NCBI GenBank assembly: GCA_035356615.1
Contig: DAOQSN010000008.1
Location: 1-64,000 of the forward strand
Length of the DNA stretch: 64,000 bases
Direction: 5' to 3'
Origin: JAKQDH01 sp029558835
Lineage (GTDB): Bacteria > Planctomycetota > Phycisphaerae > UBA1845
The position numbers and the translations under genes were made by a program. This document shows positions 49,064 to 58,930 of this stretch, in pieces (within the stretch, counting starts at the first letter, position 1; each line of letters opens with the position of its first letter). Below the pieces are notes generated by a model. The model searched no databases and was not told the DNA's origin. It worked only from the letters and a program-made list of their open reading frames with translations.

Positions 49064-51007
49064 TCACGGTTCAAAGAACAGGTAATCCGTGTTGGCGAGG
49101 TAGGGGTCGAGCGAACTCGTGTTCGTGATGGCACCTGAGTACAGGAAATACGTGCTGCAGCCGGAATAGTCGAAGGGCGTCCCACCGGCGTAAGTGCCCG
49201 ACATGATGTCCTGCCGCAGCTCCATGAGCTGGGCCAGTTGGTCGTCCGTCAGCGTGGCGTAGACGTCGGCGAAGACGGTCGCGTAGTAGTAGTTGTTCTC
49301 GCCATCCAGCTCGCCGTAAATACCCGACAGCTCCAACACCTGAGCCTCAGTCGCGTCGCTCGAAGCGGTGGAAGTCAAGAGGTTGCGCAGCAGCGTGGCA
49401 ATCTGCGTGCGCGTGTCGACGATGTTCGCGACGTCGGACGCATACAGGTGTTCGCGCTGCACATCGACCAGGCTCGAAATGGCGGCCGCCTGCTCGTCGC
49501 TGACATAGCCCTGCGCGCTGTCACATAGGGCCGCCCCCGCGGTCGCCGTGAGCTCCTCACTGATCCCGTAGCCTTCATGCCCCATCGCGGGCGCATCCTT
49601 CATGTAGAAGGAGCCGTAATAGGTGCCATGACGCTCCGGGCAGAAGTACACGTCCGCGTCGACGGAGCCCGCGTACCAACTGAACAAGTCACCGGCGTAC
49701 GTCATCACGGCCACCGCCGTGCCTTGCGGCAGACCGCGCATTCGGCTGGCGATCTGCTCATCGGTGATGTCGGGCCACGAACTCCAGCCCTTGCCCTTCA
49801 TGGCTTCCAGGTACGCTGTTTGCATGGAGTCCAGCGCGTTCAGGATGTTGGCGTACAAGAGGGCGCGGTCGAAGCTGATCTGCCCGTCGATGAGATACAG
49901 CTCGCGCGAGGCTTGCTTGACGGCGTTGAGATTCAAACCCGTTGAGCCGGCCGGGATATCGCCCTCAAGCTGCCGGCGGAACGCCTTCATCAGCGGGAAA
50001 CGCTTGTAGCCGTAGAGATTGATCTGATCGATCTGGGCAGTGGCCAGCGTTTTCAACTGGTTGAACTGACCGTCGTTCAGGATGTAGATGACGTTGTTTG
50101 CGACCCGCGTCAGGAAGCTCGTGTTGTGCCCCATGTTGTCGGGGTCATTGTCGCGCAGGTACTGGAAGCCGGTGTAATCGGCCACCTTGCCCGGCGGGAA
50201 GAACGACTGGGCCTCCAGATTCCCGGTCATCATCGCCAGACCGGAGAACGCCAGCGTGGTGCGCTGCGCCTGGTCGGAAATGGACTGCGCAGTGGTCATC
50301 GCACCTCGTCCGCCGCCGTTGGGCGGCGGCTGGTTCGGGTCACCGCCGCCGGGCGGGGGCTGGTTGCTGGAATCGCCGGTGCGCGTACAGCTCACGCTCA
50401 ATTGGCTCGTGGCCAGCGTCAACTGACTGATGGCAGCCGTAAGCGCCGCCCCGTCGACCTGCTCGGCGGGCACGCTGAACGTCGGAGATCCCGACAGTGC
50501 ATAGATGGTGAACGTGTACGTCTTGGCGCCCGGTCCCTGGGAGCATGGGCCGTAGTATGCCAGCTCCGGCCCGTCGCTGCTCAGCCCCGCGGTGCCGACA
50601 TCCGTAGTGCTCTCCGCCAGCGACGTGACGCTGGCCGGAATGCCGTACAGGACCCAATTCCACTTCAGGCCGTCGTTCGCGAGCGTGGTCATCAGGATGG
50701 CGAATTCGACCGTGCCGGCCGGTGCGTTCGACCAGGCCAGCGGCGGGCTTTTCCCGACCCCGTCACACGTGTACACTACCGGCAGCGTGCCTCCGTCCTC
50801 GAAGGCCGTGCTCGTGAGGGCGAAGTTCGTCGTGGAGGACGCGCCGCTGTTGGAGTCCGCGCCGGAGTTCGAAGCCAGTGGGTCGGCCAACGGGCATCCG
50901 GCCAGCAGGAGCGGCACGGCGACAAGGCAGCCGATCAAGCAGCACCTGCGTACGGTGCCCTGCCAACGGACGTGACTTCGCCGAGTGTTTGCTGCAGTCG
51001 AGTTCAT
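49064..51007 (-). CDS. lipoprotein, PEBP-like domain fused to the CPERHGTY domain, 647 aa (operon gene 1)
   Basis: Start at ATG 51007 with AAAGGAG 6 bases before it. The N-terminus ends in LLLAGC (Cys38), a lipobox, so it is probably anchored to a membrane. Residues 60-215 are a PEBP domain (STAFEDGGTLPVVYTCDG, LAWSNAP, ILMTTLAN, GPGAKTYTFTIYALS). A Gly/Pro/Asn linker follows. Residues 235-647 match the whole mature 39417 protein (FSGLAMMTGNLEAQSFFPPGKV, CPERHGTYYGSFYMKDAPAMG). It is the first gene of the leftward operon, so its product may recruit the soluble members. No enzyme activity is assigned to the second domain. Confidence 0.82.
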   Translation of the reverse strand: MNSTAANTRRSHVRWQGTVRRCCLIGCLVAVPLLLAGCPLADPLASNSGADSNSGASSTTNFALTSTAFEDGGTLPVVYTCDGVGKSPPLAWSNAPAGTVEFAILMTTLANDGLKWNWVLYGIPASVTSLAESTTDVGTAGLSSDGPELAYYGPCSQGPGAKTYTFTIYALSGSPTFSVPAEQVDGAALTAAISQLTLATSQLSVSCTRTGDSSNQPPPGGGDPNQPPPNGGGRGAMTTAQSISDQAQRTTLAFSGLAMMTGNLEAQSFFPPGKVADYTGFQYLRDNDPDNMGHNTSFLTRVANNVIYILNDGQFNQLKTLATAQIDQINLYGYKRFPLMKAFRRQLEGDIPAGSTGLNLNAVKQASRELYLIDGQISFDRALLYANILNALDSMQTAYLEAMKGKGWSSWPDITDEQIASRMRGLPQGTAVAVMTYAGDLFSWYAGSVDADVYFCPERHGTYYGSFYMKDAPAMGHEGYGISEELTATAGAALCDSAQGYVSDEQAAAISSLVDVQREHLYASDVANIVDTRTQIATLLRNLLTSTASSDATEAQVLELSGIYGELDGENNYYYATVFADVYATLTDDQLAQLMELRQDIMSGTYAGGTPFDYSGCSTYFLYSGAITNTSSLDPYLANTDYLFFEP

Positions 51008-51364
51008 GATCGTCTCCTTTCTGGGCTTGTCAGCGCACATCCGCTAACTGTGCGAACGCGCCCTGACCGGCGATGCCACCAAGACGGGAAACGGGAACTG
51101 GGGCGAGTGATCCACAGCCGGGCTGGCTGTCTTCTTGCAGCCTGCCCCTCTTCTTAATCGACAAGACTGTGGCACAGGTCGTCCGCATGTGCGTAACAGC
51201 TTGCGGCGCCGAGAGTAATACGCCGTGGCCGAACTAAGCCCCCATCACCCTGTATGAGGAAGACTCACGCTGCTGGCCAAGCAACGGCGGCTGGCGCCAT
51301 GCGGCCCGCCGGAGTGGGTGCCAGGATCATCCTCTGGCGCTGGCCGCCCCCCTCCCCTCGTTCG
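51008..51364. other. intergenic region upstream of the six-gene operon
   Basis: 357 bases between the end of the 53452 gene and the first operon gene, all leftward. It must hold the operon promoter and any terminator of the previous gene, but I found no strong consensus; TTGTCGATTAAG on the minus strand near 51161-51172 is weakly promoter-like. Confidence 0.4.
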
Positions 51365-53452
51365 TCAGTCTAAGCACGCAGGATAGCTCGCGACCCCATC
51401 GCCCATGAAACGCGCCTGGAAGTCGGCGAAGTCGTCCAGGTCAGCGTCGCCATCGCCAGAAAAGTCAGACGCGCTGCAATCGCTCGAAACGGCTACGTCG
51501 GGACCGCCCATGCAACAAAAGAAAAGTGCGAAGTCCGCGGCATCGATGTCTCCATCCTGATCGAGGTCTTGCGGACAGAAGGGACCGCGCACCAGACGCA
51601 CGTAGTTGAAAATCCGGATGGCATCACCCTGCGGTGCCAAGGAGTTGTAGTATCCGTACGGCGCATAGCTGTAGCTGCTCAGGCTACCGCTCTTGGGGTC
51701 ACTGCGCTGGCAGCCGGCGCCGTGCACGTCGACCCAGGTGCTGTTCATGTAGCCCCAGCCGCGGCCGAAGCAGACGTACGCCGCCCCCGAAGCCGAGCCG
51801 TTGTACTGCACATGGGTCGTTCCGGACCAGTACCAGGGGTAGTCAGGCTGGCCGTTCTCGCCGGGGATCTGCGTGCATGTGAACAGCGGATCGATCGCCG
51901 CCGAGCCGGTCGTGTCCGGTGAGCGCGTGTAGTCGACGATGCTCTGCAGTTCCTTGGTGTTCGGCAGTCGCCAATCACTGTGGCCCAGGTAGCTCGCTGC
52001 GTTCCTGGTCTGGACCCACGCCAGGGCGTCTTGCCAGTTCAAGCCCGAGCCGCTGTCGGCTTGTGTCCACATCAACGCCGTGGCCCGATCGGTGATCGTG
52101 CCGTCGCCGTTGTCGACCAGGTTGTTGACGCCGTAGTTGGGGTTGCCGCGCACGCACTGCACGAAGAACGTCTTGTCGCCGCCGCCCGGCATCGTGAGGC
52201 CATAGCCCTTGATCCGGCCGTCGGCAAAGTTCACGCCGAACAGGTCCTGTCCGTAGAGCGTGCTGACGTACAGCGTGCTGGAGGCGTACTGCGAGTCAAT
52301 AACGCGCTCGCCGGCACTGGTGTCCCCGTAAGCAAAGTCAAAGTACTCCGTGTCGATGAAGGGCACGATGTCCGGACAATCGCCTATGCTCTCGCAGCCG
52401 CTGGGGTCCGTGCCGCGGAAATCGATCAGGGAGTACAGCTCCTTGATGGTCGGCAGCCGCCAATCGCTGAACCCGCCGAAGTGTGCCGCGTTCAGCACGG
52501 CCGGCCGCGCCTGGGCCTGTGCCCACGTGAGCTTGTCGGCGGCGTTGAGGGAGCCGTCGCCGTTGGTGTCCGGGGAGTGCTGCCAGTCCAGGCCGGTGAC
52601 GTTGTCGTAGACGGTGAGCTCGTCGCTGCTGAGGGTAAAGCTGGGCTGATGGCCGGCGCACTGAGAGTCCTGGCCATAGAAGGGCTGGCCCGGCGACGGG
52701 CAAGTGATGACCGTGGACGCGCTGTAACAGGTGCTCTGGCCGGTATCCACGACTGGGTAGGCTCCGATCGGCAACTCGGCCACGGTCAGCACCGCCTCAT
52801 TCGACGTGGCAGTACCGTAGTCGTTGGTGACCACGCACCGGTAGTTTCCCGCGTCGCTTTCGGCCACTGGGTCGATCGAGTAGGAACTGTCGGTTGCCCC
52901 ACTGATGTCGCTGTCGTTCTTCTGCCATTGGCAAGTCAGCGGCAGGGTTCCGGAGGCGGCGACCGTGAAGGTCACCGAGCCGCCGGGCGGAACCGTCTGA
53001 GACTGCGGCTGTTGCGTGATGGTCGGCGGCATGTTTGTGCCCGCCGTCACCGTGAACCCGCTGGCGCTCGAGAAGATGAGCGTCCCGTTGGGGGTCGTGA
53101 ATGTGATCGCCACGTCCTTGGCGCCGGTCGGTTCCGCGGAAGGGATATTGAAGCGCGCCGTGACAATGTACTGACTCGAGTGGGTCACCGAGGTTCCCGT
53201 CATCGTGCCGATCAGCACACTGTTCGGTATAACGCCGGCCGGCGGGGCCGGCGGGACGTCGGTATCGAGCGTGAAAGTGACGAGCAGATTGGTGGCGCCC
53301 TGCGCGGCGGAGTCCGGGTTGATGTTCGTGATCTGGTTCGTGGCCTGGCCAAGCGCGGAGCCTGAGGTGAGGCTCAGCAGTGCCAACACGTGAAGACCGA
53401 TCTCCCAACGAACGTGACGGTGCCACCGAGAATCTGGCGTTCTGCTACTCAT
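51365..53452 (-). CDS. secreted Ig-like / DUF1566 protein with dockerin end, 695 aa
   Basis: The ATG at 53452 has GGAG 7 bases upstream; signal peptide to about residue 36. Residues 40-140 are an IPT-like beta domain. Residues 145-230 are an Ig-like domain (ITQQPQSQTVPPGGSVTFTV, CQWQKN, DAGNYRCVVTNDYG). Two DUF1566 (Lcl C-terminal-like) units follow: VTGLDWQHSPDTNGD...FGGFSDWRLPTIKELYSLID, and ALMWTQADSGSGLNWQDAL...SDWRLPNTKELQSIVDY. The end carries two dockerin-like loops (DLDQDGDIDAADF, DFSGDGDADLDDF). DUF1566 modules occur in surface/adhesin proteins. It lies upstream of the six-gene operon in the same direction, but the 357-base gap argues for a separate transcript. Confidence 0.85.
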   Translation of the reverse strand: MSSRTPDSRWHRHVRWEIGLHVLALLSLTSGSALGQATNQITNINPDSAAQGATNLLVTFTLDTDVPPAPPAGVIPNSVLIGTMTGTSVTHSSQYIVTARFNIPSAEPTGAKDVAITFTTPNGTLIFSSASGFTVTAGTNMPPTITQQPQSQTVPPGGSVTFTVAASGTLPLTCQWQKNDSDISGATDSSYSIDPVAESDAGNYRCVVTNDYGTATSNEAVLTVAELPIGAYPVVDTGQSTCYSASTVITCPSPGQPFYGQDSQCAGHQPSFTLSSDELTVYDNVTGLDWQHSPDTNGDGSLNAADKLTWAQAQARPAVLNAAHFGGFSDWRLPTIKELYSLIDFRGTDPSGCESIGDCPDIVPFIDTEYFDFAYGDTSAGERVIDSQYASSTLYVSTLYGQDLFGVNFADGRIKGYGLTMPGGGDKTFFVQCVRGNPNYGVNNLVDNGDGTITDRATALMWTQADSGSGLNWQDALAWVQTRNAASYLGHSDWRLPNTKELQSIVDYTRSPDTTGSAAIDPLFTCTQIPGENGQPDYPWYWSGTTHVQYNGSASGAAYVCFGRGWGYMNSTWVDVHGAGCQRSDPKSGSLSSYSYAPYGYYNSLAPQGDAIRIFNYVRLVRGPFCPQDLDQDGDIDAADFALFFCCMGGPDVAVSSDCSASDFSGDGDADLDDFADFQARFMGDGVASYPACLD

Positions 53453-53766
53453 CACCGGTCTCCAGCGGCGTCCGTGGGCGTCCGCCAATCCAGGGGGAAG
53501 CTATCGCAATCTGCCATGCCACCAATACTACAAACGCTGAGGGAGGGGGAATATTCTACGGCCGGAGGGAGAATTTCTTGCCGGCGGGTTCGTTCTTCTG
53601 GGTGGCAGGCGCATTGCTCGAGGTCCCCCGTCGGTATGCAACCCCCGGCGGGTACTGGACTTACGCGCTTCAGCCGTGAGTTGGCCATGAGCGTCCAGGC
53701 GTGGATAATGCGAGCTACAGCGCGGTAGACGTTCGGCTTTGAAGGCCGTTTCTTGCAGTGGAGTCC
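53453..53766. other. divergent intergenic region
   Basis: 314 bases between the Ig/DUF1566 gene (leftward) and the second ECF gene (rightward). It contains the promoter candidate at 53681-53709. No repeat or RNA gene seen. Confidence 0.5.
53681..53709 (+). promoter_or_regulatory. sigma-70-like promoter of the second ECF gene
   Basis: TTGGCC, a 17-base spacer, then GATAAT, 58 bases before the ATG at 53767. Confidence 0.45.
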
Positions 53767-54420
53767 ATGGTGGTTGACAGCGCCGACGAATCCGCTGGGC
53801 TGCTGGACCGGCTGAAAGGCGGCGATGCGCAGGCGCTGGCCACGCTCTTTGCGCAGCAGCGGCCGCGGTTGCTGCGCATGGTTGAATTCCGGCTGGACGC
53901 GCGGCTCCAGGGCCGCGTGGAGGCCGAGGACGTGCTGCAGGAGGCCTATCTGGACGCCGCGAAGCGCGTGCAGCACTTCGCGGATGACACCTCGCGGTCG
54001 TTCTTCATCTGGCTGCGGATGGTCGTGATGCAGACGCTGATCGACACTCATCGCCGGCACCTCGGTGCTCAAATGCGCGACGCCGGCCGCGAAATGGGCG
54101 TGCCCGGCCCCCCGTGCTCGCAGGCGACGTCGTTCTCGCTGGCGGCTAGTTTACTGGGGCGTTTTACGTCGCCCACGCTCGCCGCCCGCCGTGCGGAAAT
54201 GGCTGAGCAGCTACGTGCTGCGGTGGAAGAGATGGATCCGCTCGACCGCGAGGTGCTGGCGCTGCGGCACTTCGAGGAGCTAACCAACAGCGAAGTAGCT
54301 GAGGAATTAGGTATCGAGCAGAAGGCCGCGAGCATCCGCTATGTGCGCGCCCTACGCCGGCTGAAGGACTTGCTCGGCGGTATACCTGGGTTTGCTGAGG
54401 CATTTGCAAGAGGGATTTAG
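53767..54420 (+). CDS. ECF-type RNA polymerase sigma factor, 217 aa
   Basis: Region 2: LARLxxxDAQALATLF, MVEFRLDARLQGRVEAEDVLQEAYLDAAKRV, then FFIWLRMVVMQTLIDTHRRHLGAQ. Region 4: MDPLDREVLALRHFEELTNSEVAEELGIEQKAASIRYVRALRRL. GGAG 5 bases before ATG 53767. The kinase gene starts 27 bases after it. This is the common planctomycete ECF-kinase pairing and probably an environmental response switch. The sequence between the two regions is longer than in the 30798 gene. Confidence 0.9.
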   Translation: MVVDSADESAGLLDRLKGGDAQALATLFAQQRPRLLRMVEFRLDARLQGRVEAEDVLQEAYLDAAKRVQHFADDTSRSFFIWLRMVVMQTLIDTHRRHLGAQMRDAGREMGVPGPPCSQATSFSLAASLLGRFTSPTLAARRAEMAEQLRAAVEEMDPLDREVLALRHFEELTNSEVAEELGIEQKAASIRYVRALRRLKDLLGGIPGFAEAFARGI

Positions 54421-54446
54421 CCACCACGGACAGCAGAATCACGAGC

Positions 54447-57400
54447 ATGGTCGAGTCAAACCCGGATCGCGACCCTTTCGAACTCCTGGCGGCGGAATTC
54501 ACCGACCGTTGTCGCCGCGGTGAGCGACCGTCCATCGATGACTACGCGCAAAGGCATCCGGAACTGGCGGAGGAAATCCGCGAGCTGTTTCCGACCATCG
54601 CCGTGCTAGAACAGGCCAAGAGCGTAAGCCCGGGGCAGACGGGCGGTGGCCCGGTCCGTGGCGGCGTGAAGCTCGAACGGCTAGGTGATTTCCGGATCAT
54701 CCGCGAGCTGGGCCGCGGCGGTATGGGGATCGTCTACGAAGCCGAGCAGGAGTCGCTTGGGCGGCGCGTGGCGCTCAAGGTGCTTCCGCAGCAATTGCTT
54801 CTAGACCCTGAGCAGTTACAGCGATTCGAGCACGAAGCCCGCACAGCCGCTGGGCTGCACCACACGAATATCGTGCCGATCTTCGGCGTTGGAGCATACG
54901 AAGGCTATCACTACATCGTGATGCAGTACATCCGCGGCGTTGGGCTCGATGTCGTCCTGCGCGAGCTGCGCCGGATGTCGAAATCGGGTGGCACAGAGGC
55001 GGCAAGCACACTCGCCATGGCAGAGTCGCCTTCCGGCCACACGGCCATCGACGCGCTCAGTGTGGCCCGCTCGCTCGCATTGGATTTCTCGCGACGTTCT
55101 GCAAGGGTAAACATCGCTGCGCAGCCCCCAACGGCGGATTCAACGGCAGCGCAAGACAGCGAGCACGCGGGATCGAATCACGACCAACAAGAAGACCAAC
55201 CCGCCAGCACCGTGAAGGCGTCTCGGGACACGACCGGCAACCCGCGTCTGGGGCCCACGTATTGGCAGAGTGTCGCGCGCTTGGCGCTACAGATCGCCGA
55301 AGCGCTGGATCATGCCCACACACAGGGGACGCTGCACCGCGACATCAAACCGGGGAACCTGCTCGTTGACGCCGACGGGACGGTTTGGGTGGCGGACTTC
55401 GGCCTGGCTAAGGCGCTGGACCGAGATGGAACCTCGCAGACGGGCGGCGTCGTAGGCACTTTGCGGTACATGGCCCCGGAGCAGTTCGCCGGTACCGCCG
55501 ATGCGCGGAGCGACATTTACAGTCTTGGGCTGACGCTCTACGAGCTGGCGACACTGCGTCCCGCGTTTGCCGAGACCAGCCGCACGATGCTGGTCAGCGC
55601 GATGACGCGCGAGACCCCCAGGGCCCCCCGGCAACTCTGCCCCACGATGCCCCGCGACCTTGAGACGATCATCCTCAAGAGCATCGCCCGTGAACCAAAC
55701 GGGCGCTATGCCTCAGCCGCCGCCCTGGCCGCCGATCTTCGCCGCTTTCTTGAGGATCGCCCGATCCTGGCTCGGCGCGCGTCCCTGCCTGAACAGCTCT
55801 GGCGCTGGTCGCGACGCAATCCCGCGCTCGCTACGCTGAGCGGCACTGCCGCGGTGCTCCTGATCGCCGTGGCGGCCATTGCGACGGGCGCGTACGAACA
55901 TACCCGCCGTGCAAATGTGCAGGTTCGCAACGCCCTGGCCGGCGAACAGACGCAGCGCGCGAAGGCGGAAGCGACTTCCAAGCTCGCCATCGAAGCGCTC
56001 GACACAATCTTCGACCAGTTCGCGCCCGCCCGGACCGGCGTGGCGACAACGATTATAGTGGACGGCTCGGCGGGGACGCAGTTCGAGGTTCCCATTGAGC
56101 CGGTCCTATCGCCCGAAACGGCGACACTGCTCGAACACATGCTTGGTTTCTACGGCCGGCTCGCCACGCAGGAAGGTGCGGACCCGACCATCCGGCTGAA
56201 GATCGCCGAAGCGAACCGACGGGTCGGGGACATTCACTGCCGCTTGGGCCATGCGGAAGAAGCCAAGGCGGCCTACACCCAGGCTGCTGAGCTCTTTGAA
56301 CAGATTGAAGCGAACACCGGGGCAACGCCGACCACGCGCGTAGAGCTGGCTCGGGTGCACAATGAGCTGGGGTCAATCCTGCTCACCCAGGAACGCGATC
56401 AGCAAGGTCGTGCGTCCCTCCAGAAGGCGCGGGCGATTCTGGAGGCGCTACAGCCAACGCCGTCAGATTCGCCGGCTGCCTGCTTCGAGCTGGCACGCGC
56501 CTGTTTTCTGCTGGCCAAACCGTCACGTCCGCCCATCCCTACGCCACCGCGGCGCGAGCCTAGCGTGAATCCGCCGCCCGATCGGCCGCCGCGTCCTGAG
56601 ATACCCGGCCCAGCGGGGCCAGCGCGCGAACCGCCCGACGCGACGCCACAACCCGCAGAAGATGACGGTGAGCGATCTGTGGCCCGTCAGAAGGCCATCG
56701 ATCTCCTGACTGAGCTGGGAGCGTCGTATCCCGAAGTCCCGGAGTACCGCCGCCTTTTGGCTCTGTGCTATCGCGATCTGCCAGCGCCGCGGCTACGGGG
56801 TCCCGACGATCAGCGAGGAGCGCGCGACGCGATGACTCACGCAATCGCGATCCTGAAGCAGTTGGTGGACGATTATCCCACAGGTGCCGAGTACCGGTAC
56901 GACCTGAGTGAGACCTATGCCATGGCAGCCGTGCCGGCACTGTGCGTGGGAACGAATCCACTCGCGATGGAGGAGCAGCGCCTCCGCGACGCGCTGAAGA
57001 TCTCAGAGCAACTTGTCGCCGAACGTCCCAACATCCCGACCTACGCCATCTCTCAAGTGCACATTCGGCTGCGGTTCGCTGATTTTCTGCGCCGCCGGAA
57101 CCAGACCGATGCTGCCGAAGATCAGCTGAAACACGCCGAGTCGCTGCAGGTCGGCCTCGCCCAGCGATTCCCCAAAATCCCGAGTAATCAGGTATTTGTC
57201 GCCGTAGTTGAAGGCGCCCTCGGCCGGCTGCTGCGTGATCGTGGGCAACTGAATGAGGCGCGGTCGCATCTCGAGGTGGCGGCGGCGGTGCTGGACAAGC
57301 TGCCTGGCGACTGGCCGCGCCCGCCGTACGTCCGTGACGTTTTCGTCGCCACCTTCACGGACCTAGCGGATGTTGATCGACGCTTGGGCGATCACGCCGC

Positions 57401-57449
57401 CGCGTCCGAAGCCGCGCGCCGCGTTGACGAGAATCGGACCGATCGCTGA
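54447..57449 (+). CDS. membrane Ser/Thr kinase with TPR-like repeats, 1000 aa
   Basis: The kinase domain lies at about 75-430: ELGRGGMGIVYEA, VALKVL, LHRDIKPGN, DFGLAKAL, MAPEQ. It carries an unusually long insertion of about 90 residues between the N-lobe (GVGLDVVLRELRRM) and the HRD loop, rich in Ser/Gln/Asp. A transmembrane helix follows near 465-485 (GTAAVLLIAVAAIATGAY). TPR-like helical repeats (about 550-720 and 760-985; RRVGDIHCRLGHAEEAKAAYTQAAELFEQ, LADVDRRLGDHAAASEAARR) are interrupted by a Pro-rich segment (680-735). It lies 27 bases after its ECF partner. Probably signals to the sigma factor or to TPR-bound partners. Confidence 0.9.
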   Translation: MVESNPDRDPFELLAAEFTDRCRRGERPSIDDYAQRHPELAEEIRELFPTIAVLEQAKSVSPGQTGGGPVRGGVKLERLGDFRIIRELGRGGMGIVYEAEQESLGRRVALKVLPQQLLLDPEQLQRFEHEARTAAGLHHTNIVPIFGVGAYEGYHYIVMQYIRGVGLDVVLRELRRMSKSGGTEAASTLAMAESPSGHTAIDALSVARSLALDFSRRSARVNIAAQPPTADSTAAQDSEHAGSNHDQQEDQPASTVKASRDTTGNPRLGPTYWQSVARLALQIAEALDHAHTQGTLHRDIKPGNLLVDADGTVWVADFGLAKALDRDGTSQTGGVVGTLRYMAPEQFAGTADARSDIYSLGLTLYELATLRPAFAETSRTMLVSAMTRETPRAPRQLCPTMPRDLETIILKSIAREPNGRYASAAALAADLRRFLEDRPILARRASLPEQLWRWSRRNPALATLSGTAAVLLIAVAAIATGAYEHTRRANVQVRNALAGEQTQRAKAEATSKLAIEALDTIFDQFAPARTGVATTIIVDGSAGTQFEVPIEPVLSPETATLLEHMLGFYGRLATQEGADPTIRLKIAEANRRVGDIHCRLGHAEEAKAAYTQAAELFEQIEANTGATPTTRVELARVHNELGSILLTQERDQQGRASLQKARAILEALQPTPSDSPAACFELARACFLLAKPSRPPIPTPPRREPSVNPPPDRPPRPEIPGPAGPAREPPDATPQPAEDDGERSVARQKAIDLLTELGASYPEVPEYRRLLALCYRDLPAPRLRGPDDQRGARDAMTHAIAILKQLVDDYPTGAEYRYDLSETYAMAAVPALCVGTNPLAMEEQRLRDALKISEQLVAERPNIPTYAISQVHIRLRFADFLRRRNQTDAAEDQLKHAESLQVGLAQRFPKIPSNQVFVAVVEGALGRLLRDRGQLNEARSHLEVAAAVLDKLPGDWPRPPYVRDVFVATFTDLADVDRRLGDHAAASEAARRVDENRTDR

Positions 57450-57600
57450 GCGTGTGCCGGCCAGTGATCGGCGCCGTGTACACCTGAGCTCGCCGGGGTT
57501 TGACCCTGAAGGCTGACACCGAGCGGTGGTAACCGCTCCACGTGCCGCGCCGCCCACAGGTGCTTTGGAGACCCGCTCCACTCCGCGGTGCCGGGCCGCG

Positions 57601-58930
57601 TCAACCGGTGAAGTTCGTCTGGAACACGGCGAAGTCCGCTAGGTCTACATCGCCGTCGTGCTCGGCGTCAAAGGCGGCAAGGCAGGTATCGGCGCAGTCG
57701 CCACTGGCCGGGGGAACAGCCGGGCCGCCCTGACACTCCACGAAGGCTTGGTAGTCGTTGAGGTCAACCTGCCCGTCCGCAGTGTAATCCCCGCCGGCCA
57801 GCAGTTCGCACTCGTCCGGAAGTCCCGTGCCGTTGCAGTCCATGCTCTGGCCGCATCCGGGGACCGCGCAGCGCCCGCCGGGTGCGCCGCAGTCGAGGTC
57901 GCAGTCGTCGGGAAGGCGGTTGCGGTTGCAGTCCAGCGACGTGCGCAGAACGACCAGCCCCGCGAGGCCGTCGGCGACGTACAGGTACTCGGCGCCGTCG
58001 CCCGCGACGCCCTCGGCATTCCCGGGCGTGTCATACCACCCGATGGACACCGGATGCGTGGGATCGGAAACGTCCAGCAGGCGTACGCCGGCGAACCAGT
58101 CCGCCACGGCCACGTTGGTCCCGACGACCGCCACACTCTCGGCAGCGCCGGGCGTGTTGTACGTTCCCGTCCGGAAGGGATGGTACGGATCCGACGTGTC
58201 CACGACGTGCACTCCTGCGGAGCCTGCGGCTACATACGCATACGCTCCCTGCAGAGGTGTGCTGACCGCAACGCGTCCCGCCGTGCCGGGAACCGAGCAC
58301 CGGCCAAGTTCCGCAGGCGCGGCAGGATCGGAGACATCGACCAGCAGCAGCCCGATGTTCCAATCGCCCACGTAGGCACGCGTGCCGGCCAGTGCTACGT
58401 CGAACGAGAAGGTGGGGTAGATGTCCGTCCCGCCCACCCAGTCGCACGGCGGTGGCGACACGTCGAACACCTGCACGCCCGCGAACGCGTCGGCGACATA
58501 GGCGTACCCCCCGGCCGCGGCGACCCCAAACGCGTATCCCCCTGTCTCGCAAGCACCCTCCGCGAATGGGGCTGTGGGTTCAGCGACGTTGATGACGTGC
58601 AGCACGCCGAGCGCGTCATACGGGTAACTGACGGCATCGACGAGGTACACGTACCCGTCGGCCACGTCCAGGTCGAACACATAGCCTGGGGTGTCGCACG
58701 CACCCACGCGGATCGGGTCCGTCGGATCGGCCACGCTGATGACCTGCAAGCCCGTGTCATACCCGGCCGCGTACACGTAGTCTCCCACCCGCATCACCCC
58801 CATGACGGCGGCACCGCCGGTCTCGTACAGCCCCACGGGTTGCGGATCCGCTGGGGTGGACACGTCGAACGCGATCAGCCCGGTGGAGTAATCCGTCAGG
58901 AAGGCATGCGTCCCGGGGCAGGGCCGACCA
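57601..58930 (-). pseudogene. LVIVD-repeat propeller with dockerin end, 5' truncated
   Basis: Repeats of about 42 residues with VxVxGxYxYVADxxxGLxVxDVSDPxxPxxxGxxDTPG (LVIVD/beta-propeller blades; for example GVHVVDTSDPYHPFRTG, GVRLLDVSDPTHPVSIG) run up to the right edge at about 58930. A Cys/Asp-rich EF-like part (DCNRNRLPDDCDLDC, DCNGTGLPDECE) and two dockerin-like loops (DYTADGQVDLNDY, DAEHDGDVDLADF) follow. No signal peptide is present: at its N-terminal side it runs in frame into the family A copy at 59496, so its true start was removed. It may still be made as a fusion, but export would fail. Confidence 0.75.

Noticed and set aside
51980..53365. 461-aa + strand frame
   Set aside because: Antisense shadow of the Ig/DUF1566 gene.
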